Part shown: positions 1-7,532 of the stretch, piece after piece
Position numbering within the stretch: position 1 is the stretch's first letter
How the letters are laid out: each line of letters begins with the position of its first letter
Origin: Alphaproteobacteria bacterium
Lineage (GTDB): Bacteria > Pseudomonadota > Alphaproteobacteria > Micropepsales > Micropepsaceae
Assembly: GCA_947473475.1 (NCBI GenBank)
Contig: CANJBZ010000001.1
Span: 186,001 to 250,000 of the forward strand
Direction: 5' to 3'
DNA length: 64,000 nucleotides
Program-made: the position numbers and the translations under genes
Notes under the pieces: model-generated
Seen by the model: only the letters and a program-made list of their open reading frames with translations
Database searches by the model: none
Told to the model about the DNA's origin: nothing

Positions 1-599
1 ATGGCGAAGTACACTTCATTCTGGCCGGGATAGCCGACGACGATTTTCATCTTCGTGCCGAGTGTGGCGTTGATCAGCCGCGCATAGAAGGACGGCGTGG
101 AGTTGGCGCCCGACGAACCGACGCTGATTTCCCGCTTCTGCAGATCGGCGAGCGAATTCACCGGCGCTGTCTTCCACACCGCGATGAGCCCAACCTCGAC
201 GCTTGGCGAGCCCAGCCAGTTGAATTTGGTTGGATCGTATCGCGCTTCTTTGGTGCCGAGCAGCGGCTCGAACGGCGTGTTGTTCTGCATCGCCGCGATG
301 AAGGTGCCGTCCTTGGGCGCGCTGCGGTACAGATAGTTCATCGCCACGATGCCGCCGGCGCCCGGCATGTTGTTCACCACGACGCGCGGATTGCCGGGAA
401 TATGCTTGCCCAGATATTTTGCGATGGTGCGGCCCATGATGTCGTAGCCGCCGCCGCTGGAGGAGCTGATGACCAGCGTGACGGTTTTGCCTTTGTAGAA
501 GTCTCTCGCCGGCTGTGCGGATGCGGGCGCGGCAAACAACAGGTTTGCGCCGAGCGCCAGCGTCAAACCCGTCGCGAATTTCTGCCAGTTATATTGCAT
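1..599 (-). CDS. Tripartite tricarboxylate transporter (Bug/TctC) substrate-binding protein, partial
   Basis: This is the N-terminal part of a periplasmic solute-binding protein of the Bug/TctC family; the rest lies beyond the left edge. The translation starts MQYNWQKFATGL and has a signal peptide ending near ASAQPARD. It continues with the family pattern DFYKGKTVTLVISSSSGGGYD, then HIPGNPRVVVNNMPGAGG and FNWLGSP. The ATG at 599 shares one base with the stop of the upstream dioxygenase gene (TGATG), so the two genes are translationally coupled. Such proteins bind small carboxylates and deliver them to TctAB membrane subunits, none of which is in this window. The ligand cannot be read from sequence. 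Confidence 0.9.
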   Translation of the reverse strand, partial: MQYNWQKFATGLTLALGANLLFAAPASAQPARDFYKGKTVTLVISSSSGGGYDIMGRTIAKYLGKHIPGNPRVVVNNMPGAGGIVAMNYLYRSAPKDGTFIAAMQNNTPFEPLLGTKEARYDPTKFNWLGSPSVEVGLIAVWKTAPVNSLADLQKREISVGSSGANSTPSFYARLINATLGTKMKIVVGYPGQNEVYFA

Positions 600-1462
600 C
601 AAGACGGCCGCACGGTGCCTTTGACCGTCGTGCGAAGCATCAACCGCCGTTCGGTTGACGGGAAATCCGTGCGCGCGTGCGACGAGCAGCGATTGTCCCA
701 CAGCAGCAGATCGCCTTTGCGCCACGCATGGGTATAGACGAATTCCGGTTTCTCGGCGTGGTCGTACACGGCGTTCAGCAGTTGATTGCTTTCGGCTTCG
801 TCCATGTCGATCACCTTCACCGTCATCAGCCGGTTCACATAGACGGCCTTGCGCCCCGTATCCTCATGCGTGCGGAACACCGGATGCACGAATTCGTTGA
901 ACGCTTCCACGCCACGGTCGTCGCCGCGTTGCGTTGAGCCGTAATTGTAATGGTGCAGCGCCTTCTTGCCTTCCAGCCGCGCGCGCACCGCGGGATCGAG
1001 CGTCTCATAAGCCGCATAGCCGCTGGCAAACAGCGTGTCGCCGCCATGCGACGGAATTTCCACCGAATAGAGCAGCGTCGCTTTGCTCGGCACTTCCTTA
1101 TGGATCATGTCGTGGTGGAACATCATCTCGCCGTCCGGAAGCGCGCCGATGGGCTCGCCGTTCTCACGGATGTTCGAGATCAGCATGATGCCCGGCAGCA
1201 TTTTGGAAAAACCGGCCGGAAAATATTTGGCAGGACGGTCGAGATTGCCGGTTTCGCCGAAATAGGTGGTGACCCGCAGCAGGTCTTCCTGGGAAAGATT
1301 TTGCCCGGGAAACACCAGCACCAGATGGTTGAGCCAAGCCTGGTAAATGGCAGCGACCGTCTCTTCATCGGGGCGTTCGCGCAGGTCAAGGCCGCGGATT
1401 TCCGCGCCGATGTGTTTGGTCAAAGGGACAATGTCGAGTCGCGTCTTCGTCAGAGTGGTCAT
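599..1462 (-). CDS. TauD/TfdA-family Fe(II)/2-oxoglutarate-dependent dioxygenase
   Basis: A 287-residue member of the TauD/TfdA family, which hydroxylates small substrates using Fe(II), O2 and 2-oxoglutarate. The iron-binding triad is visible: H116 and D118 in FHHDM, and the distal H262 in DNRCSSHART, followed by the 2-oxoglutarate-binding arginine in ERRLMLR (about residue 273). Length and motif spacing match intact family members (taurine or 2,4-D dioxygenase). The substrate is unknown. It is coupled to the downstream binding-protein gene by a one-base overlap, suggesting that the transported compound and the dioxygenase substrate are related. No strong Shine-Dalgarno site precedes the ATG. 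Confidence 0.88.
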   Translation of the reverse strand: MTTLTKTRLDIVPLTKHIGAEIRGLDLRERPDEETVAAIYQAWLNHLVLVFPGQNLSQEDLLRVTTYFGETGNLDRPAKYFPAGFSKMLPGIMLISNIRENGEPIGALPDGEMMFHHDMIHKEVPSKATLLYSVEIPSHGGDTLFASGYAAYETLDPAVRARLEGKKALHHYNYGSTQRGDDRGVEAFNEFVHPVFRTHEDTGRKAVYVNRLMTVKVIDMDEAESNQLLNAVYDHAEKPEFVYTHAWRKGDLLLWDNRCSSHARTDFPSTERRLMLRTTVKGTVRPS

Positions 1463-1543
1463 GGGAGCCGCCGTCGGTTAGCAAAATTTTGATGCCGCCA
1501 GAGTAGCGAATGGCCTCAACCCGGCGCAACTGCGGCCCATTTC

Positions 1544-1603
1544 CTCCCCTGCGTAGCGAAGCGGAGCGGGGGAGGGGGACCGCGAAGCGGTGGAGGGGGC
1601 GAG
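1544..1603. repeat. Intergenic palindromic repeat, 'B' type
   Basis: A GC-rich stretch with nested short palindromes (GCGTAGCGAAGCGGAGCG, then CCGCGAAGCGG between runs of G). Nearly the same sequence recurs at 44526-44588 downstream of the bicupin gene, and related blocks occur inverted at 44661-44715. It lies upstream of the dioxygenase gene and just 3' of the small antitoxin-like gene. It has no coding potential of its own. Confidence 0.75.
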
Positions 1604-1633
1604 CCGTAGCCTGAAACTATGTTTCGTTGGACT

Positions 1634-1804
1634 TCACAGCTTTGGAGAGACCGTCTCCGGGCTAGTGCGTTTCGGCTCAATGATCAGCCGATCACCCTCC
1701 CGGTACATAATTACCTCCTCACCGGGCAGTTCGAGGTCAGGCGGGATGTCGATCGCTTGCTCGCCGCCGATCCGATACAGCTTGACGGGATACTCTTTCA
1801 GCAT
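1634..1804 (-). CDS. AbrB/VapB-like (SpoVT fold) antitoxin, orphan
   Basis: A 56-residue protein, MLKEYPVKLYRIGG...VIMYREGDRLIIEPKR, that follows the swapped-hairpin AbrB pattern of VapB-type antitoxins: an N-terminal strand, an 'R-x-G-x-x-Q-A-I-x-I-P' loop (residues 11-21), then a 'REGD-L-I-I-E-P' strand. Such proteins bind DNA as dimers and usually neutralise a VapC/PIN toxin. It starts 9 bases after the stop of the GMC oxidoreductase gene, in the same reading frame. No PIN toxin follows; the next 170 bases hold only a palindromic repeat and the dioxygenase promoter region. It could be a remnant of a TA pair or a stand-alone regulator. Confidence 0.72.
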   Translation of the reverse strand: MLKEYPVKLYRIGGEQAIDIPPDLELPGEEVIMYREGDRLIIEPKRTSPETVSPKL

Positions 1805-1813
1805 GCGTTGACC

Positions 1814-3433
1814 TTAAGCCGCAACCCGGCCCCGGATCAAATCGGCGCCCTTTTCGGCCATCATGAGGACGGTCGCGTTGATGTGGGCCGAGACGAGGTC
1901 CGGCATCGCGGAGGCATCCACCACCCGCAAGCCTTCCATACCCCGAACCCGCATCTGCGGGTCGAGCACGCAATCCTCGCGAGTGCCCATCAGGCAGGTC
2001 GAGGCCGGATGGTGCGCCGTCACGACCACGCGCCGCAGCCAAGCATCGATCTCGGCATCGGTCTTCACCGCGTCGCCGGGCGACTTCTCGACGCCACGGA
2101 AAGAATCCAGCGGCTTTTGCAGACCCACCTCGCGGGCGCGCTTGAAACCCTCGCGCAAGGTGGCGAGGTCGGAGCCAACGGCCAGCAGGTTCAGGAAGAT
2201 GCGCGGATGGGTGCGCGGGTCGGCGGAGGCCAGCTTCACTTCCCCGCGGCTCTGTGGATGCAGCAGCGTGGGCCGGATGCCAAAGCCGTCGGTGTAGGCG
2301 CGCTTGAACGGCGGGAGCCACAAGTCGGCATGGGTCGGCGCGCCGCGGAACATGAACTCAATGTCGGGGACCGCTAAATCCGGACGGGTCTTGACGAAGG
2401 CGTGCAAGCCGCCGGGCACGATGGTGGCGACACCTGTGCCGCGGAAATGCGCTTCGATCATGCCGCGCGCCATGCGGTCGAAGCGCATGGCATCGCGAAA
2501 CGGTCCCGGACTCGGGCGCGTGTACATGATGAGCGCCGCCACGTGATCTTGCAGGTTCTTGCCCACGGGCAGGTCGAGCACCGGCGGGATGCCCATTTCG
2601 CGCAGATGCTCGGCGGGGCCGATGCCCGACAGCATCAGAATTTTCGGTGTGTTGAATGTGCCGGCCGACAGGATGACTTCACGCTCCGCACTGGCGCGGA
2701 TGGTTTGTCCCTTTAGGGCATATTCGATGCCGGTCGCGCGGGTGCCTTGCAGCAGAATGCGCGTGGTCAGCGCCTCCGTCTTGACCGTCAGGTTGGGGCG
2801 CTTCAGCGCGGGGCGGAGATAGGCCGCGGCGGCCGACGAGCGTCTGCCGTTGCGGATGGAATATTGGCTGCGCGCCCAGCCCTCATGCGTGCCGGCGTTA
2901 TAGTCGTACACCACGGGATAGCCCGCGGTTCTGGCCGCTTCGATCCAGGCGTCGAACAGCGGGTCTTTGGTCTTGGCCCATTCAACACCAATTGGCCCCG
3001 AGCCGCCGCGAAAGGCGTTCTCGCCTTCCTCCCAGGTTTCGGTGCGTTTGAAATAAGGCAACACGTCCGCATAGGACCACCCCAACGCGCCCGATTGGGC
3101 CCATCGCTCGTAGTCACCTGGATCGCCGCGCGTGAACGCCATGACGTTAATGGACGATGAACCGCCCAACACCTTGCCGCGCATCGCCTCGATGCGACGG
3201 CCATTCAGGGCGGGCTCGGGTTCCGAATCGTAACCCCAATCGAACATGCGGCTGGCATGCATGCGCCCAAGGCCGAGGGGGATGTGGATGTAGGGATGCC
3301 TATCCGGGCCGCCCGCTTCCAGCAGCAGCACCTTGCACCCGGCGTCTTCCGTCAGCCGGTTGGCCAAAACGCAGCCGGCTGAGCCCGCACCGGCGATGAT
3401 GTAGTCGTAGTTGTTGTTTGAAGCCTCAGACAT
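1814..3433 (-). CDS. GMC family FAD-dependent oxidoreductase (choline/alcohol dehydrogenase-like)
   Basis: A 539-residue glucose-methanol-choline oxidoreductase. The N-terminal FAD-binding motif GAGSAGCVLANRL is at residues 15-27 and is followed by LLLEAGG. The GMC signatures around GGSSSINVM and SAGTFNTPKILMLSGIGP are present. The C-terminal active-site segment HHPASTCLMG supplies the catalytic histidine, with SAHINATVLMMAEKGAD at the end. Family members oxidise primary alcohols or choline with FAD. The exact substrate is not readable. The start at MSEASN is supported by an AGGA about 7 bases upstream. It is followed directly by the small antitoxin-like gene. Confidence 0.92.
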   Translation of the reverse strand: MSEASNNNYDYIIAGAGSAGCVLANRLTEDAGCKVLLLEAGGPDRHPYIHIPLGLGRMHASRMFDWGYDSEPEPALNGRRIEAMRGKVLGGSSSINVMAFTRGDPGDYERWAQSGALGWSYADVLPYFKRTETWEEGENAFRGGSGPIGVEWAKTKDPLFDAWIEAARTAGYPVVYDYNAGTHEGWARSQYSIRNGRRSSAAAAYLRPALKRPNLTVKTEALTTRILLQGTRATGIEYALKGQTIRASAEREVILSAGTFNTPKILMLSGIGPAEHLREMGIPPVLDLPVGKNLQDHVAALIMYTRPSPGPFRDAMRFDRMARGMIEAHFRGTGVATIVPGGLHAFVKTRPDLAVPDIEFMFRGAPTHADLWLPPFKRAYTDGFGIRPTLLHPQSRGEVKLASADPRTHPRIFLNLLAVGSDLATLREGFKRAREVGLQKPLDSFRGVEKSPGDAVKTDAEIDAWLRRVVVTAHHPASTCLMGTREDCVLDPQMRVRGMEGLRVVDASAMPDLVSAHINATVLMMAEKGADLIRGRVAA

Positions 3434-3446
3434 CTAACATCCTAGG

Positions 3447-3547
3447 TGTCATGGCCGGCTTGACCGGCCATCCAGCAGCCGCGCGTCTGCGCGGCATAGT
3501 TCTACTTTACGCTCGCCTGGATGGCCCGCTTTGGCGGGCCATGACAC
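3447..3547. repeat. Inverted-repeat intergenic element, 'D' type
   Basis: About 100 bases whose ends are inverted copies (GTCATGGCCGGCTTGACCGG at the left; a GGCGGGCCATGACAC end at the right), each end also folding on itself. A longer element with the same kind of ends lies at 61930-62092, and shorter relatives are at 31968-32026 and 40531-40580. It fills the gap between the binding-protein gene and the GMC gene. Confidence 0.7.
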
Positions 3548-3552
3548 AGGGA

Positions 3553-4578
3553 TTATTTCGCCAATTGGGCGGCGCGGGCGACGATAGGTTTCGGCGCGCT
3601 ATAGGCCGTTTTCAGCAGCGCCTCGATTTGCGGACCCGTCAGCGGCTCGATTTCCAATTGCAGCTTGCCGGCTTCGGCAACGAAGGCGGGATCCTTCAAC
3701 GTGTCCATGAAAGCTTGGCGCATGATCGCCAGCCGGTCGGGCGGCGTGCGGGGCGGCATGGCGAAGGGGCGGCCCATTTCCTGCCGGATCAGAATCAATT
3801 CCAGAACCCGCTTGCTGTCCGCATCGGAGACAAGATCGATCGCATTCGGCACATCGGGAAGATCGTGCAGCTTCTCCAGCCCGATCTGCAAAATGATGTT
3901 CAGCTTCTTGTCCCGAAACCAATCGGGCCGGGAAGCCTTCAGCGTCGAATAGGACAGCCCGCAAATGCCATCCACCTCGCCGCGTTCCAGCGCCAGCGTT
4001 TGGCCTGCGCCTTCGGTGTAGCCGCCGATCACCTTGAACTTGGTGCCGAGCATCGTGTTCACGATTTTCGGCATGATGGCCGAATTGCCCGTCGCGCCGG
4101 TGGCGCTCACCGTAATCTCGCGTGCTTTCGCCTGCTCGATGCGCGTGACCGGACTTTTGTCCTTCCAGGTGACGCAGATGTTTTCGAGCTTGCCGATCGA
4201 GCCCAGCCAGCCGAATTTCTGGCCGTCGAACCGCGCAGACTTTTCGCCGAACAGCGGGTCCATCGCCGCTCCATTGGTCAGCGCGGCAAGGGTCAGCCCG
4301 TCGGGCGCCGACGAATTGTAGAGCGTGTTTGCCGCAATCAGGCCACCGGCGCCGGGCGTATTCTTCGGCACGATGGCCGGATTGCCTGGAATATGCCTGC
4401 CCAGATGCCGCGCGAACGCCCGCGCATAGGTGTCGTAACCGCCGCCCGCGCCGCTGGCGATCAGCATGATCACCTGCTTGCCTTTGTAGAAAGGCTGCGC
4501 GTTCTGTGCCGCCGCCGGTAAGGCAAGCAGCGCCAGAGCCACGCAGCCCATTATTCGCGCGAGCGCCCGGCGCTTCAT
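3553..4578 (-). CDS. Tripartite tricarboxylate transporter (Bug/TctC) substrate-binding protein
   Basis: A 341-residue periplasmic binding protein with a signal peptide (MKRRALARIMGCVALALLAL then AAAQN). The mature part begins PFYKGKQVIMLIASGAGGGYD and has HIPGNPAIVPKNTPGAGG and FGWLGSIG, all typical of the Bug/TctC family. The ATG at 4578 is chosen over a longer open frame because it gives a clean signal peptide and overlaps the stop of the upstream racemase-fold gene by four bases (ATGA). No TctA/TctB membrane subunits are nearby. The coupling suggests that the ligand feeds the racemase-fold enzyme, but this is inference. Confidence 0.9.
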   Translation of the reverse strand: MKRRALARIMGCVALALLALPAAAQNAQPFYKGKQVIMLIASGAGGGYDTYARAFARHLGRHIPGNPAIVPKNTPGAGGLIAANTLYNSSAPDGLTLAALTNGAAMDPLFGEKSARFDGQKFGWLGSIGKLENICVTWKDKSPVTRIEQAKAREITVSATGATGNSAIMPKIVNTMLGTKFKVIGGYTEGAGQTLALERGEVDGICGLSYSTLKASRPDWFRDKKLNIILQIGLEKLHDLPDVPNAIDLVSDADSKRVLELILIRQEMGRPFAMPPRTPPDRLAIMRQAFMDTLKDPAFVAEAGKLQLEIEPLTGPQIEALLKTAYSAPKPIVARAAQLAK

Positions 4579-5309
4579 CCCGGCAACATTTCCGACAGCA
4601 AGCGTCCGTAACCCTTGACCGGATGGTTGATCATCAGCCGCTTCTGGATTTCCCAGCAGCGCGCGGGCACGGGATGAATCACGGGGACGCCCAAATCGGC
4701 TTCCAGCATGTCGATGATGCCCATCACGCGCCAACCGGAGCCCAGGAGGTAGATTCCTTCCGCTTCATCTTTGTGCTTCAGGAAGACCCTCTTCACATGG
4801 GCGTAAACCATCTCCGCCGACAGGTTGCCGACCTCTTGAAAGGGCACATCGATCCCTTCCATGCCGAGCACGTCGAAGCCCGCGTCCACGAAATATTTCC
4901 CGAACGTCTCGTTGATCTTGCCTGGGAAATAGGAGGCGCCGATGAACCGCTTTACCTTCAGCGCATTGAGCGCCCGGATATGGTTGGTGCCGGACGTGAA
5001 GACCTGTGTCTTATAGGTCTTTTCCCACTTTTTGATCAGCTCGGCCTCACCCTGATAGCCGAGCACCATGAACGGCGGCGCCCCTTCCGGGTGAATAATG
5101 TCCACTTCATGCTCCGCGAGCTTGGCGATCAGCGGCTCATAATGCGGAATGATTGTGGTGAATTCCTCGCGTACACCCCGTTGGATATCAAGGAACAGGG
5201 GGATGATCCCGACGCCTTCGGGCAGGATGCGGCACAATTCTTCAACGGAGCCGGGGCGCATGGTCGGTTTAATGTTGCCGACGACCCCCCGCCAGGATGT
5301 GAAAGCCAA
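4575..5309 (-). CDS. Asp/Glu racemase / arylmalonate decarboxylase-fold protein lacking the family cysteines
   Basis: A 244-residue protein resembling the maleate isomerase/arylmalonate decarboxylase/hydantoin racemase superfamily (TSWRGVVGNIKPTMRPGS near the start; IIPHYEPLIAKLAEHEVDII; GVPVIHPVPARCWEIQ at the end). In this superfamily one or two cysteines carry out proton transfer. Here the first position falls in HPEGAPPFM (about residues 73-81) and the second in LLGSGWRVM (about 188-196), with no cysteine in either. The likely start is the TTG at 5309, preceded by AAAGGGGA at good spacing; no suitable ATG exists before residue 17. It is divergent from HyuA and coupled to the downstream binding-protein gene. 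Confidence 0.75.
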   Translation of the reverse strand: MAFTSWRGVVGNIKPTMRPGSVEELCRILPEGVGIIPLFLDIQRGVREEFTTIIPHYEPLIAKLAEHEVDIIHPEGAPPFMVLGYQGEAELIKKWEKTYKTQVFTSGTNHIRALNALKVKRFIGASYFPGKINETFGKYFVDAGFDVLGMEGIDVPFQEVGNLSAEMVYAHVKRVFLKHKDEAEGIYLLGSGWRVMGIIDMLEADLGVPVIHPVPARCWEIQKRLMINHPVKGYGRLLSEMLPG

Positions 5310-5453
5310 ATTCGTCCCCTTTGTTTTATAGAGCTGGGCCGAAATTAGGCGGTTTACCCCGCCGTTTCCAGCGCCAAGGGAACCGGCCCTTGTTGCCCGA
5401 TTGTTCCTTCTATAAACGGGACGGCACACAGCCATTCCCCTTTGAAAGCCGCT
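5310..5453. promoter_or_regulatory. Divergent intergenic region between the racemase-fold gene and hyuA
   Basis: This 144-base gap separates two divergent operons, so it should carry promoters for both. It is more AT-rich than its surroundings. Visible structures are a short GC hairpin (GGCGG-TTTAC-CCCGCC near 5348) and a TATAAA-like hexamer near 5412 facing the hydantoinase operon. No regulator gene sits here, and I cannot assign a specific operator. Confidence 0.4.
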
Positions 5454-7532
5454 ATGGGCCGATACCGTTTGACCGTCGATACCGGAGGCACGTTCTCCGA
5501 TTTCGTTTATCTGGATGAAAGCACGGGCGAAGTCACCATCGCCAAACTGCCGTCCACGCCCGACGATCCCTCGCGCGCGATCCTCTCCGGCGTGCAGGTG
5601 TTGCTGGACAAAGGCATTGCGCCCTCGGACATCGCCTATTTCTGCCATGGCACCACCGTGGGCACGAACGCCTTGCTGGAAGGCAAGGGCGTGCGCACCG
5701 GGCTCCTCGTCACCAAGGGCTTTCGCGGCATCTATGAAGTGGCCGAGCAGTGCCGCCCGCATGGGGCGGCGATCTTCGACATTTTCTACGACCGCCCGCC
5801 GCTGCTGGTGACCGAAAATTTGACCGGCGAAGTCGCGGAGCGTGTCTCGGCGAAAGGCGAAATCCTGCTGCCGCTCGATGAGACGGCTCTGCGCGCCACG
5901 GTGCGCGAGCTGAAGGACGAAAACGTCGCGGCCATTGCGGTGTGTCTGTTGTTTTCGTTCTTGCGGCCTGAACATGAGGAGCGCGCCCGCGCGATCATCG
6001 CCGAGGAAATGCCGGACTGCGCGGTTTCGCTTTCCTCCGATGTCGTGCCGCAGATTCGCGAATATTACCGGCTGTCGACCACGGTCATTAACGCCTATCT
6101 CGAACCGATTCTGGCGCGCTATATCGGAAATTTGGAAAACCGACTGTCGCAGGCAGGCGTAATCACGCCGCAGAAATACATCATGCAATCCAATGGCGGC
6201 ATGGCGACATTCGCCGCCAGCGCCAAAAAGGCGGTTGCCACAGTCCTGTCCGGCCCTGCCGGCGGAATTACCGCAAGCGTGCAGACCTGCCGCACGACGG
6301 GGATCGCCAATCTCATCACGTTCGATATGGGCGGCACGTCCTGCGATGTGGCGCTCATCAAGGATGGCGAAGCGGCGGTGCAAAATCGCGGCAAGATCGA
6401 AGGCCGCGATATTTCCCTGCCGATGATCGACATCAACACCGTGAGCGCGGGTGGCGGAACGGTGGCGCGCGTGGACCGCTTCGGCCAACTGGAAGTTGGG
6501 CCGGAAAGCGCGGGCGCGGTACCCGGACCGGCATGTTACGGCCGCGGCGGCACAGAGCCGGCGATCACCGACTGCAATGTGGTGCTCGGCTATCTGTCGC
6601 CGGACAATTTTCTGGGCGGCAAGATGCGTCTCGATACGGACGCGTCACGCCGCGCCATCGAGACGAACGTCTCTGAGAAATTGAAGCTGTCCGCCGAAGA
6701 TGCCGCCGAGGGGATTGTCCGCATCATCAATGTGAAGATGCAGGAAGCGATCAAGGCAATCTCCACCATGCGTGGCCACGATTTGCGCGATTTTCAACTG
6801 CTCGCCTTTGGTGGCGCGGGGCCGCTGCATGCTTGCGCGATTGCCGCCGAACTCGGCATGGCGGGCGTAGTGGTGCCGCTTTATCCTGGCGTCTATTCGG
6901 CCATGGGCCTTTTGATGTCGGATGTGAAGCACGACTATATCCGCTCGAAAATGGCGGCATTGGCGAATGTGAAGGCGGAAGACGTCGCCGGCGTGTTCAG
7001 GGAGTTGGAAAGTCATGCCGCGCGCGATTTGCGCGACGAAGGTTTCGAGGCGTCTCAAACGCTCATCGAACGCGCTTTGGACCTGCGCTATGCGGGGCAG
7101 GGCTATGAAATCACAATTCCCTGCGACTGGCCTTTGCAGGGCGACAGCCTGAAAACATTGCGCGCTCGCTTCGACGAGATGCACAAACAGATGTTCGGCC
7201 ACACCGCACCTGGCGAGCCCGTCGAGATTGTGTCCTATCGTCTGCGCGGTGTCGGCCGCGTGCCCCCTGTGGCTCTGCCTAAGCACGAACGCAAGGGTCT
7301 GCCGTTGTCCGCTGCGCTGCGTGAAACCCGCAAGGCGCGCTTCAATGGCGTGACGCATGACTGCCCCGTGTACCAGCGCGAGCGGCTCGATGTAGGCATT
7401 ACTTTCGCCGGTCCCGCCATTGTCGATCAGCTCGACGCGACGACGGTGATCCCACCGGGCCAAACCGCGCGCGTCGATGAATTCAAGAACATCCTGATTT
7501 CCTCAACACGGACGGAGGGGGCGCAGTCATGA
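5454..7532 (+). CDS. hyuA: Hydantoinase/oxoprolinase A-type subunit (HyuA)
   Basis: A 692-residue HyuA-type subunit. These proteins have an actin/hexokinase-like ATPase fold and, with HyuB, catalyse ATP-dependent ring opening of hydantoins or 5-oxoproline, or carboxylation of ketones in the acetone carboxylase relatives. The phosphate-binding motif VDTGGTFSDF lies at residues 8-17, CHGTTVGTNALLEGKG follows, then SGPAGGI and ITFDMGGTSCDVA, and late FGGAGPLHA. The ATG at 5454 is preferred over an upstream TTG because the first strand of the fold begins immediately after it. The gene overlaps hyuB by four bases. The substrate could be a hydantoin, N-methylhydantoin or oxoproline-like lactam. Confidence 0.93.
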   Translation: MGRYRLTVDTGGTFSDFVYLDESTGEVTIAKLPSTPDDPSRAILSGVQVLLDKGIAPSDIAYFCHGTTVGTNALLEGKGVRTGLLVTKGFRGIYEVAEQCRPHGAAIFDIFYDRPPLLVTENLTGEVAERVSAKGEILLPLDETALRATVRELKDENVAAIAVCLLFSFLRPEHEERARAIIAEEMPDCAVSLSSDVVPQIREYYRLSTTVINAYLEPILARYIGNLENRLSQAGVITPQKYIMQSNGGMATFAASAKKAVATVLSGPAGGITASVQTCRTTGIANLITFDMGGTSCDVALIKDGEAAVQNRGKIEGRDISLPMIDINTVSAGGGTVARVDRFGQLEVGPESAGAVPGPACYGRGGTEPAITDCNVVLGYLSPDNFLGGKMRLDTDASRRAIETNVSEKLKLSAEDAAEGIVRIINVKMQEAIKAISTMRGHDLRDFQLLAFGGAGPLHACAIAAELGMAGVVVPLYPGVYSAMGLLMSDVKHDYIRSKMAALANVKAEDVAGVFRELESHAARDLRDEGFEASQTLIERALDLRYAGQGYEITIPCDWPLQGDSLKTLRARFDEMHKQMFGHTAPGEPVEIVSYRLRGVGRVPPVALPKHERKGLPLSAALRETRKARFNGVTHDCPVYQRERLDVGITFAGPAIVDQLDATTVIPPGQTARVDEFKNILISSTRTEGAQS

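Noticed and set aside
5310-6488. N-terminal extension of the racemase-fold gene through the hyuA region
   Set aside because: The extension is antisense to hyuA and unlike the family; a TTG start at 5309 with a good ribosome binding site explains the gene.
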